The position numbers and the translations under genes are program-made. A model generated the notes under the pieces. The model saw only the letters and a program-made list of their open reading frames with translations. It had not been told where the DNA came from and made no database searches. Shown here piece after piece: positions 11,801-24,623 of a stretch of DNA of 64,000 bases; positions within the stretch are counted from its first letter, which is position 1; each line of letters starts with the position of its first letter. This DNA comes from Reticulitermes speratus (taxonomy: Eukaryota; Arthropoda; Insecta; Blattodea; Rhinotermitidae). The stretch covers positions 35,708,033-35,772,032 of the forward strand of contig JAJKFL010000014.1 of assembly GCA_021186555.1 (NCBI GenBank). Reading direction: 5' to 3'.

Positions 11801-12199
11801 CTTTTTGATTGAGACACTATCAGCTTCTGAAGGACTCTGATGCATATAGTCAATACAGCAGCCTGTGGTCTCCGTTTGTATGTTTATGGAAAAGGGAAAA
11901 TAATATACAGTCCCGATGTCTGTAATTATCTATGTGAAAAGGTACAAAACCCACATTGACAATTCGGTGTCTCATTCCATCTAAAATGTGATGTTGCAGA
12001 GCCGCCGATGCCGTGCATTGTCGCATAGTTCTATAACGGAACACTAGAGTGTGCTCGGTACTGTTTCGCCAAACACTATTTGTCGAAATATATATTTTCA
12101 AAAATGGGCGAATGTGTTTTAATTTAAAAACAACTAATTAAATGATCTAATATATACACCGCACACGTTCCTTCCTTATTGCATTTTTAATTTCTTGTT

Positions 12200-12631
12200 A
12201 ATTTCCATCGTACGGTCTGGCATTTCGGGATGAGCCGCCATCTTCGCTGGGGCTAGGGAAGTTGGGTGTAGAGTAGATAACTAATTTTTCATTTCGTTTG
12301 TATTATTGCGAAGTATGAGTATTATATTGTATTTGCTGGGAAGTTGGGAATGTGACAAACGAAATTTTGTTTGCAGAGCTTAAAATGCATGTATATTTAC
12401 GTCACTAAAGCAGCATCTTTGAACTTGCGTTACGGCTCTGTGGGTTGTGCAGTGAGAAGGAATTGACAAGCTTTACGACTGAGTGGGTAATCGGGGTCGG
12501 GAATCTGGATTGATTTTTAGAAGTAACGACGGCAGAGCTTCGTGTTAGCAAGCAGGCAGGGTTTCGGTCATAAATATTTGCACTACTGAATGTTGCTATA
12601 CGGTGGTGTGTAATAGTCTCTGCTGCACGAA
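12200..12631 (+). promoter_or_regulatory. Pka-R2: Candidate promoter / 5' UTR of Pka-R2
   Basis: About 430 bp before the Pka-R2 start is less AT-rich than its surroundings, has more CpG and no recognised repeat. No TATA box at a convincing distance is evident. Calling it promoter plus 5' UTR is inference from position. Confidence 0.35.
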
Positions 12632-12848
12632 ATGAGTCGATCCGAAGGTGGTAGAATTACCGTTCCCGACGAGCTGCGAGATGTGCTGCTGGAGTTCACA
12701 ATAAGTTACTTATTAGAACAGCCTGGCGATGTTGTGGAATATGCAGTGGATTTTTTTCATAAGTTGCAAGAAAATCGTGCAGCTAATCTTTTGAGATTAG
12801 GGGAGGCTGCTGAATCTCCCGATGAATCTGTTATATCGACGGAAGAAG
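12632..12848 (+). CDS. Pka-R2: Pka-R2 exon 1, docking domain
   Basis: The ATG at 12632 opens [20 protein letters not shown], which fits an RII dimerization/docking domain; the exon runs on to SVISTEE. The donor is gtaatg and the exon stops after base 1 of a codon. The open frame that continues past the donor (to 12880) is intron. Confidence 0.93.
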
Positions 12849-15800
12849 GTAATGTTGGTAATGTATTTATTACCTTTTAAAGGCAGTGACAATGAGCTGT
12901 GAGATCATGATGCAGAATCGCTGTTGTTTAAAATCAGTTTCCAGTTACCACAATTATAAAAGTGAACATGAATGATGTCACTATCAATGAGTTATAAGTT
13001 AAGTAGTGAAAACGGAATATTTTTATGCAAGTTTTCCCACCTAATGTGGGAGGGGGATATTGAAGCTAAGGAATGGATAGCTTAAGGGATCAAAACTTAC
13101 TTGAAGCAGAAATGGGAATGATACCACAATAGCCAGAATAGTAACAACCATGTAATAAACATTCACTGTAGGAAATACTGCAAAACTGCAACTCAGGTTA
13201 TTAAGGAGAACAAATGGAGGTATTATAACAAACAGATATTACAGTTTGATCATGAAAATAAAAGCAGTGTGGGAAACTGTAATAATGGAAATAGGTTAAT
13301 ACAGAGTAGTTGAACAGAACCCATCAAAAAATAAATAACATAAGCCAGGGGTGCACACATCTTGGGTAACAGGTCACTCAGGTGAGTGAAGTTTTATGGT
13401 GGCACCTAATTGTGTAAGGTAAAGCAATTCCTATACAGGCCTGGCCAGGCCCTTAGGGTTCCAGGAGGGTGAGGTTCCCAGATTTCAAGACAGTTGGCAC
13501 ATGAAGGTGGTAAGGTTGTCAGCCCTACACACTGGCCGCCTTACCCCCCCCCAGGAAATATTCCTGGCTCTTATTTCTGTTAGAGGCTGAGTCGAGCCCA
13601 GGGCCATAGTGCAGTCGGAAGGATCAGGTTAATGAAAAATTCCAATGACACCATTGAGGATCAAACCCGTAACCTTCCAGTTTGTAGCTCAGTGCCTCAG
13701 CCAACTGCGCCACCTTTCCTTTACAGTGATGTGAACTTTCAGTTTGGTTGGAATATTGACATTTTCTAAGAAAAATATACACACCTGCTCTCTGTAGGTT
13801 GTGTTCGCAGAAACTTGATTTTAATAACATAACCAGGTAATGTGAGGTGGAGCAGATCCTGTTGTTTCATGTGATGTTCACATAGCCCTACAATATATGG
13901 GGATTTATGCCATTCATTTCAAATGAATTTAATTCATTCCTTTTGCTTCTTAGTCCCCAGATACGAGTATTTTGAGGAAAGATATTAAATTTATTAAGAC
14001 TACAGTTTGCTGTGAACTTTAGAATCAAGGCATTCAGCAGGAGTTAAGTACCATTGTTCTTGTATGCTGATTAAAGAGGGGCTATAGCATGGGTAATAAC
14101 ATGCATAGTGCTGACATATTGCACATGACTTCCCTTAATCTCTCAGGAGTAAGATGCATAAGTCTTCTCTTGTCATGAGAATTTATGTGTAGGCCATGTG
14201 TTGTATACTCCTCAGAATATAGTTTGTGTCAGTGACACCAGTGTGAGACACATCATACCCCATCAAGGCCGAGTGATGTTACACATTCATGCTCCTAATA
14301 TTCCTCTTCATCCACAGTGTCATGCCTCTTGAGGAAGTTCACAAGTCTGATGTGTATGTTTGTTGTCTTCTGTACAATGTAGCTGATATCCTTTATTGAA
14401 AATAGTAAGATCTATCTAGGTTGTTTAACAAGACACAGGCATCACTTCCATGTGCCAATTGCTAACCTCACAAGTGGCAAGGAAGGTGTGTACTCTGCAG
14501 CAGAGGTTCCCAACCTTTTATGTATGTGACCCGCAACCCTACCATGGAAACGGCATTAGTCAGTGATATTTACCATAAATGAACTAATACTATTGCCTTT
14601 TCTTGAGCACTACATAACATTGCCATTTATTAAAGCAAATATTAAATTTGTAATGTTACCTGTCAAATCAAGTATTTTTTGGGACAATATTAAAGACACA
14701 AAACATGGAAGAAACAAATCTTTATTTAAATAACTCATGCATGAATTTGGATACAAATTTTGATTTTTTTTTATAATTATTAAGTTCTCCATAAAAACCC
14801 TCTCATGACCCTACGTCAGACTCCCTGCTACCCTGATTTGGGTCGCGACCTGAGGTTGGGAACCACTGCTCAGCAGTAAGCGCATTACACAGTGCTTTTC
14901 CATCTCCATTGACATTGAAGACTCTAACGGGAATATAATAGTGGATAAAAGACAAGTACTGAAAATTTAGGAGAATTATATTACACAGCTCTACAATCAA
15001 CATAATTGACCTGGAAGTTGAATCAGGGGAGGAAGTAGATGCAGGTGAGAAAGGTCCTTATATTTTGCAAAGTGAAGTGGAAAAAGCTGTCAAGGAGATG
15101 GATAAGAAGACTGCAGGAGATAGTGATGTACCTGGGGACGTACTCAAACTGTTGGGAGTAGATGGTCACGGAGTAATGACACAACTGATCGGCAACATAC
15201 GAAACTGGAGAGAGGCCCAAGGATTTCACTGAAGTTGCAATTAGTACCTTAAAGAAGAAACCAAAAGCTACAAAATGCAGTGACTATCGCACAATCAGCC
15301 ACATCGCACATACAGCAAAGATAGTAGCATGGATATTTAGGAGAATTATTGAAAGGAAAATTGAGAATATACTTGGAGAAGAACAGTTTGGATTTAGAAG
15401 AGGAAAAGGAACTGGGGATGCAGTTGGGATGCTGAGAATAATATCAGAACAAACTTTGAACATAGATGAGGAATTGTGTGCGTGCTTCATAGACTGGCAG
15501 CAGGCATTTCCGTTTGTAAACTGGAGCAAATCAGTGCAGATCCTAAAGGGAACTGGTATTGACTGGCATGAAAGAAGATTGATCAGCAAATTGTGCATGG
15601 ATCAGAGTGTTAAACTAAAACTGGACCAAGGGGAGAAAAGAAGTGTGAAGATTGATTCAGGAGTTAGACAAGGATGCTGTTTGTCGCCAATTCTTTGCAA
15701 CTTGTACAGCGTATACCTTACCAAGAAAGCTGTTGAAGGGTTTGGAGACTTCAAAATAGGAGGACAGGTAATTCGCACTGTGAAATATGCAGTGACGTTA

Positions 15801-18800
15801 TGCTACTGGCTAAGGAAGAAGCGGTGCTACAGGGCATGGTTTATAGACTGATGAAAATTGGAAGATGTTGTGGAATGGAAATGAATGTTGGAAAAACTAA
15901 GGTAATGAGAATCTCAAGGCAACCATCCCCAGTACAGATTATGATAGTTCAAAAAAGAACAGGAGAATGTGAAACATTCCACCTATTTGGGTAGCATAAT
16001 CATTAATGCTACATGATGTACACATGAAATTAAATCCAGGATTGCCATGACAGAAGCAGCATTCAACAAGCAGAAGACTCTTTTCACAAGCAAATTGGAC
16101 TTCAATTTAAGGAACAAATTAGTGAACTGGTACCTTTGAAGCTTAGCTTTGTATGGCGCTGAAACTTGGACACTTTGGAGAGTAGACCAGAAATATGTAG
16201 AAAGTTTTGAAATGTGGTGCTGGAGAAGGATGGAGAAGATCGGTTGGACCGATAATGTGAGAAATGAAGAAGTATTATAAACAGTCGAGGAGAGGAATAT
16301 CCTACAAACAATAAAAAGAAGGAAGATTAACTGGATTGGTCACATCTTGCATAGGAACTGCCTTCTAAAACATGTTCATTCATTCATTAATTCTGTAGTC
16401 TGTCTTACGACAAGTCCGTAGCCTCTTCCAAAGCGATTTCTCCACACGTTATTGAAGGAAAGATAGAGGGAACGATAGAAGTGACAGGAAGACGAGGAAG
16501 AAGGCATAAGATGCTACTGGATGATCTAAAGGAAAAGAGACAGTACTCAAAATTGAAAGGGGAAGCACCAGATCACACTATGTGGAGAATTCGCTTTGGA
16601 AGAGTCCATGGACCTGATATAAGACAGACAAGAGAACAAATGAAGGAATGAATAAGTTGAAATATTTAGACCAGTTTTAAAAGATTTACTTTTGGCCCAT
16701 TCTTGTACTCTAGATGAATTTCCTCCAGTCAATAGGTCATAAGTAGTGTCCATATTGTAAAGCCTTACTTTGACATGAATGCCTTTCAGTGTTTTTGATC
16801 TTTATAATATAATAATCCTTCAAGCTGACCGTAAACAGCTGGGCAAACTGCATGCTTGTAATTGTATTATATTGCATCCATACTATGACATGTTCTGCAT
16901 CTGTGGCTTTTTACTATGGCATGTAAATAAATTCTGTTCTGTTTTAAGCTGCAGCTAGTTGACAAATGAATGGTTCAGCAGACTTGTGGACTTTATTTTT
17001 AACTTAACTAATACATCAACAAAGTACACAATGTCGTAGTAAATACCACTTACATTTTAAACCTCTCTGGCATGTTTTGGCCTGTCAGACATTTTCAAGG
17101 AGTTCCATGTAAACACATTTTGAGTATGGTATCCAAAGCTTTATACAATTTTTACAGTATAGATAATTTCAGTTTGAGTTAAAATGTATAATTGCAGCAG
17201 TTGCATATTAATAGAAAAATTAGATTTAATTAGCCTAATTTCCAGTCTCTTAAAAATGTTTGTTTAAAGAACTGCTAATTCATTATTGTACTCATAAAAG
17301 TCACATGTTACAACTGTGTGAGGATAATCAGTAGTTTTCCCAGTTTTTGTTGCTGTTAATGGTTTGTTATTTATTGATTTTTGATGACAAATTGCATTTG
17401 GATCTCTGTTAATAGACTGTGTTATGTTATGATACATATTGCCCCACATGAGGTTTTCTGTTCCTGTGATTCTTCTCCATTCCCAGTCTGTTTTAATGGT
17501 TGCTGGACCAGCCCTAGTTTGGAAAAGTTTCCTGTGCATAAGTCATAATACAGTGGTTGAGTGCCTCTATTTTAGAAATTGTAATTATTGTAAGTGCTTT
17601 GACTATATCTGGTAGATGTTTTAAATGATATTTGATGTATGAGAAAGAAGAAAATTTATGTATGGTGTGTTAACAGAACCACCAGTGACACGTTTTTCAT
17701 CTCGGCGGAAATCTGTGTTTGCTGAAACATACAATCCAGAAGAAGACGAAGATGATGACGAAGGAGCAAAGGTAGGCCTTGCCCATAAATTGGCATTGGC
17801 TTGCCAGTTGTGTCCCTGATTCACTTGACAGTATGTACCAGAGTAAAGTGGCTGAATAATCATAAAATGTTTCCTTGATGTGCCCTTTTTTATTACACTC
17901 AGCTTACAAAAGTTTTGCATACGAATATTAATTTGGTGACATGTTTTTTTCCCCATGAGGACAATAATCAATTCTTTTACAGGAATATTAACATTTATTT
18001 TATAGTTAACTGTTGTCACCAGACTGAAATCTTAATCGTGGCTGTATACAGCTTATATTACAAATCTTAAAGTGGGTTTTGTAATGGTATATACGGAATA
18101 TTTTGTGGTTATGTAAAAATGTAACCGTAATTATAAAAGTGTAAGAGTACATAGTTATTAACATAAACCATTTGTGTCAAGTAAAACACAAAAGTCTTAT
18201 TTTTTGTGTGTTAAAATCTTTTGAGTCACAGGTCATAGCAAGGATAGAACCAGTTACATTTATCAGAGCATTTTTGCCTTTTGTTTAACCTTAGTGATAA
18301 TAAGTTTGTCTAATGATTGAGTTAGTAACTTGTTTTGGAGATATATTTGGCTGATTTTTTCATTTATGCTTATTGCACTTTATAAGCATGCCATGAGGCT
18401 TCTGTGGTGTGGGGGATGAATTACACATGCTTGAAGTAGCTATAAGGTGTGCGGTGGTGTTTGGTGGCTGGTTCTTGACTATATTCTATAGAACCAGCCA
18501 CCAAGCTGCATGGCACACTTGCAGCATCTGTATAAAGTGCAGTTTGTATTTTATATTTTCCATTCCATGCATTATAACCTAATTTTTACTATTAACCAAC
18601 AAATGCACAAGTTGTTACAAATTCACAATACTGTATTTAAAACACTACACTCCTATATGTTTTGGACCTTACTGGTCCATCATCGGGGAGTATATCAATT
18701 ATTGTTGCGTGAAACAATTAACAATATTTTGGTCTCTTGTATATATATAAAACTGATGGAAATTCTCCATGTAGTGAGTATGTGTAACAGACAGAACTGT

Positions 18801-21800
18801 TACACTGTAAATTAGAGTAGTGTGTGGATGTGCTGGGGGTGTTCACAGTACCGTGAACACCCCCAGCACATGCACACACTGCATTTGCTGATATAACCTG
18901 CTCTAGATTGCTTCACTAGGTGGTCGACATGTTCAGGCAAAACAGGATACTCATATAGTTGGCAAATAATGGCTTGACTTTGGTAACAAACGTGGGAAAT
19001 GGACAGACATGTAGAAACAATTCCAGTAGTTATGAACATGATTACTTGGATAACAACAGTTTCTTTTTGTGTTACAACAGCACGGCTTGGGCCTAGGCCG
19101 CCTCATTGTTGAGGTTTCTAGATCATGTGCAATTAGACACACACATACGTGGTTGTACTCCTCTGAATGAGTGATCAGCCCATTGCAGAGGCCACTACCT
19201 ACACAACACACGACAAACACAAGAGACAAACATACATTCCCTCAGCTGGACTCAAACCTGCAGTCCCAGCAATCGAGTGACTACACACCTATGCCTTAGA
19301 CCACACAGCCACTGGGATCAACTGTAACTACAATTTAGGGGCTATAATGCTTGTGTCTTATTTGCTTATAAATGTGTTTGGGCATAGTCACTTTAGCAAG
19401 ACTATTCTTTTGGTAAAAATGTCAATTAAATGGCATGTTTTTCAGTGTAGCTAGTGTCCATGAAAACACAGTTTGCTATCATGTATATCTGTTCTTCACC
19501 TTGATATGGGTGTTCTCCTTGTCAGTGTTACAGTATGTGCTACCTTAAAACATAACTAATGCCTTTGCTAGGGTATTGGGGGGGGGGGGGTGTATAGACA
19601 GTGCCTGTCTTGTTTGATTGCAGCATCTTTGCTAGGATATAGGGAACACACAAAGTGTCTGAATGCATGACTTCCTTTTTTGGCACACTGGCTGTTGGGG
19701 TAATGAGGTAATGTAATGGTGAATAGCGTTCAGTATTAACCTATTTTTACAGTCCCTACACTGAATTGGTTGGTGTAGTGGTAATGCTTGAGAGTTGTAT
19801 TTTGAGGTGCTTAGTTATATTTGGCCACAGCATTGGCTATCCTGATAGAGATGTGTTGTGGTTTTTTTCAGTCAATCCATGGCAGCTTCCTTACACATCC
19901 TTTGCAGTGCCATTCTGTACTATACTTTTTAATTCCTGACAACATTGTAAAGTGAACCACATGTATAAAGTTTTGGGTGACCTTTTCAACAGTTTTCTGA
20001 AATCTGTGAAGTGTATGGATGTTAATTTTATTTCACTAGGTGGTTTACCCAAAATCTGATGAGCAAAGGGAGAGACTGGCAGAGAGTGTGAAGCATATTC
20101 TTCTCTTCAGGGCACTGGACAAAGTAAGTTGGCTATACTTTTGGGGTTTAATATACAGGATGGCCCACAAATTGTTGAACTGTTTGAATTTTGTTTAGCT
20201 TCTGTATTTTGTAGAAAATGTTAAATATTCCACATACACACACTAGCACAGAAGTGTGGATAATTGTCTGTAATGCACAAGTTGTTCTATATAACCACTG
20301 TTCTGCTTCAAGATCTCTTCAAGATGAACATACATGTTTGCAACCACCATGCAACACAGATCTTTAGAAATTGTGCAGCACAGTTGGATGATTAATGCCT
20401 AAGTGCCATTAATGTGGTGGGTTTCCTCGTGAGCAGTTTATCCTTTGAGAAGTCACACAGAAAGAAAGTGGAGGGCTTATTGTCATGGCTGTGAGGTGGC
20501 CAGACACATCCACACTTACGGCACTGTGGAAAATGGTGAGACACACTGTCTAAAGGTTTAATGAAGGAAATCAAGGACCACATTAGCTGTGTGTGGCCGG
20601 GCCACATCCTGCATATACCATTGTGCATGCACTGGTGTTGCAGTAGCAAGAATTTGTGGCATTAAATTGTTATGCAGCATGGCCAAATAATGGAGTTCAA
20701 CCATGTTGCTGAAGAAAAATGGTCCGATTATGCCGTGGCTTGATATGGCAACACAACCAGAAATTTTATTGCTGAATTGTCTCTCTCTTTCTCTTGAATC
20801 TGATGCGGGTATTCTGTAGCCCAGAATGGAATATTTTGCTTATTGACAATTCCATCCAGCTTGGTCAAAGAACCATGTGCTTTTTTTACTACACGGTCTT
20901 CACTTAGCACCCAGCTGCAGCCTCTGTTCCTTGTCCCATTCAGCAGGTTTATACAATACTGTAATTTTATAAAAAGAAAGTGGAGATTGAGTGCAGAATT
21001 CACTGAACTGAGTGATGTGAAATTCTCATTTTTCCCATTCTCTCTCTTAAAGCTTGCACATTCTCTGGAGATCAAACGCTTGAAGTGCTCTGGCATTTTC
21101 GGTACAAAACTGAACTTACTCTTCAAACCTCTGCATCAGTCTATATAGTGTTTTTAGCAGGAGCCCACCTGATACCAAATGCACACGAAAACATCTGCTC
21201 ATTGCAGTAACACTTTGTGTCTGCATGAAACATGACAATTTCTATTTGATAGTTGGTGTACCTTGTTGTCTTTAGAAACTGCATTTATCCATGCATCACT
21301 GGCATGATGGTACCGTGCTGCACAAGGTTCATTACTCAGAAATACTGCATTTGCTCTCAGAATTAGGAATTCCTTGAATGTATGGTATTATTGTAAGACA
21401 CAAAATAAATGGTTCAACATTTCTTGTAGTTTCCTGTTTAGATAACAGCAGAACGTCGTAGATTGTATGATTTTTTATTTAGGAACAAATGCAAGATGTT
21501 CTGGATGCCATGTTTGAGAAGACTGTAAAAGTTGGAGAAAATGTGATCAAACAAGGAGATGATGGAGATAATTTCTATGTCATAGAGCGGTAAGTGAAAT
21601 TACAGAATGTTGAAGCAGGTCTTGTTAGTAAACTGGCAGATACCAGCCAGCATGTTGTTGTATTATGAGATGAGCAATTTAAAATTGTAGGGCAAATATT
21701 TAGTTTGTGAAAGTATTACCTGTTGTTTTGCATGGGTATGAAACTTGGTCTGTCACATTTGAGGAACAGATTGTTTGGATCCAAGAAGAAGCAATGATAG

Positions 21801-24591
21801 GAACATAGAGATTACTGCATGCTTAGAACCTTTGTAATTTGTACTCTTCATGTAATATTACAGTGATGACACAATGAAGGTGTGTGTGATGGGTGGGACA
21901 TGTTGCACATGTGGGGGGGGGGGGGGCGATAAATGCATATGACATTTTTGTTAGATAACATTAAGTGAAGATACCAGTTTGAAGAGACAAGTATATGGGA
22001 AGCTAATGCTGACATTGATCATAATTAAACGGGATGTTAGGGTGTAGACTATTCATGTGGCTGAGGTTAGGAATTGGTGGCAGGCTGCTGTGAACATGAT
22101 ATTGAGCCTTCCAAGTTCTATAAAAAAAAAGGGGGGCAGGAAATTTCTTGACGACATGAGTCACTAGTAGGTTCTTAAGAAGAATTCTGCTAATAGAGTT
22201 AGTTATTGCATAACTGTGAATTTGTCTGAAAAAAACCAAGGGTTAAATGCTAGTGGAGTTCAAATGTACTACAATAAATAACCAAGAACAGACTTTGTAG
22301 AAAGTATTGGACAACAGGTCAACAAAACTGTTGCCAGCATTGGTTTTGTTTCCAGTGGAAGGTTCAATGCGTCAGTGTCAACTGAACCAGGTGGGGAACC
22401 AAAGCATGTCCACACATATGATGGCAGTGGAAGTTTTGGTGAATTGGCTCTCTTGTACAACATGCCCCGAGCTGCAACTATCCAAGCAGCTACAGAAGGA
22501 TCACTGTGGGGAATGGATCGGCAAACATTTCGCCGCATACTCCTGAAAAGTGCGTTTAGGAAGAGGAAGATGTATGAGACCTTGCTGGAAAGTGTCCCTA
22601 TGCTGAAGGCACTTCAGGTATTATTCAAGTACATTAACATTCAATATTGTGTCCAAAATTCTGTTGCATAGCTACTGAGGTTGCACCGTTTTAAAATGTC
22701 CCAACTGCTTTAATACTGCAAAATTTGCTCCTTAAAAAAAAATGTGTATTTTGTTTCTTGATAGACTAATTCATTTATTGAGGCATATTCTGGAAGTGCA
22801 TGTCCTGGAAAACAAAACACACACACACACACACATATGCATGTGTGCACTTGCATGTGATGTGTGTTCAGAAAGTTTTGGGACAGTATTTTTTTCTCTA
22901 ACTACATTTTCCTGCTATTCCTTGCCCCTTTGATGTATTCCCCTGGTGACTTGATACAACTGGCCAAGTGATTATGCCATTGTTGGAAACATTTGCTAAT
23001 GTACCCTCCTTGGAATTCTGCTGTTGCAGGCTGCGATTGTTTTTGAATTGTACTGACATCATGAAATCTTCCTTTGAGTGCCATTTTGAATTTTGCAAAA
23101 AGGAAAAGTCACATGGTGGCAGGTCTGGGGATTGCTGGGTGTGCAGGGCAACAGTCTTGTCATTATTGGGCAGGAATTCCTGCACAGGTACAGTGTTGTG
23201 AGTAAGAGCATTGTCTCCATTGTGCCACTTCTCATGTCATTTTCACTGCACATATTCCTATCGGCTTCGTAGGACATCTGCGTGCATATATTGGTCCACA
23301 TTTTATCCATGTCCTTTGTCTTCTGTACCTTTTGCTGGTAGACATATGAACCAGAAATTCAGCATTCTCGACTGATGTCAGTTCACTTTTGAACCTACCT
23401 ACCTATATACTTTCCTACCTCCCTACTATGGACCCAAAATTTAGTGACAGTAGTGTGTGGAATAAGTCATAGAATACAAAATTTTAATTATTGTTGCAGG
23501 GTGACTGTGTGAGACAAATTTTGTTGTTAACAATGAGGTTAGTAGCCCCCCCTCTCCCTCTCTCTCTCTCTTTTAGTGGTGTTCAGTGAGATGATCTGTG
23601 TTTGTCACCACAGATCATAAACACAGATTTTGAATTATGCAGATACTTAAGACTGTAAATTGATTAAAATCTCCTGAAGGGACTCTATACAGGCTTAATA
23701 TTTTTACGTTAGATGCTTTAGTTTTAAGTTGAATTGCACAGATGTCCAAATCCTTTCTTTTACAGTGATGTGAACTATCAGTTTGGTTGGAATATTGATC
23801 TTTTCTAAGAAAAATATACACACCTGCCGTTTGTAGGTTGTGTTTGCAGAAACTTGTTTTTAATAACATAACCAGGTAATGTGAGGTGGACCGTGTTCTT
23901 TCATGTGCTGTTCACGTAGCCCTACAATATATGGGAATTTATGCCATTCATTTCAAAAGAATATAATTCATTACTTTTCTTCATAGTCCCCAGATACGAG
24001 TATTTTGAGGAAAGATGTTAACAAATTTATTAAGACTACAGTTTGCTGTGAACTTAGAATCAAGGCATTCAGCAGGAGTTAAGTACCATTGTTCTTGTAT
24101 GCTGATTAAAGAGGGGCTGTAGCATGGGTAATAACATGCATAGTGCTGACATATGGCACATGACTTCCCCTTAATCTTTCAGGAGTAAGATGCATAAGCC
24201 TTCTCTTGTCTTGAGAATTTATGTTTAGGCCATGTGTTGTATACTCCTCAGAACAGAGTTTGTGTCAGCGACACCAGTGTGAGACACATCATACCTATTC
24301 TTCATCCACAGTGTCATGCCTCTTGAGGAGGCTCATGTATACATATGCTTTAAAGTAATAGTCATGCTTCTCAAGGCTCAGCCTCGCAATGAAGCATGCT
24401 ACAACTTTGAAATCAACAGCAAATGAGGATCGTAGTAGACCGGAATCCTGAGTAAGACCACTGCAGAAGTTTCAAAACTTGCAACAGCAAATGACTGCAG
24501 AATCTACTGTACCTCCACCTAGTGGATGAGTTCTGTACTAACTGCGGTAGTGTTAATCTTGCTGCCAGTCCAGAAACTTTCTGATCACACC

Positions 24592-24623
<32 letters not shown>

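Noticed and set aside
12849-12880. Pka-R2 exon 1 continuing to the stop at 12880
   Set aside because: The reading past 12848 (gtaatg) does not match RII proteins, whereas splicing to 17677 gives the expected inhibitor region.
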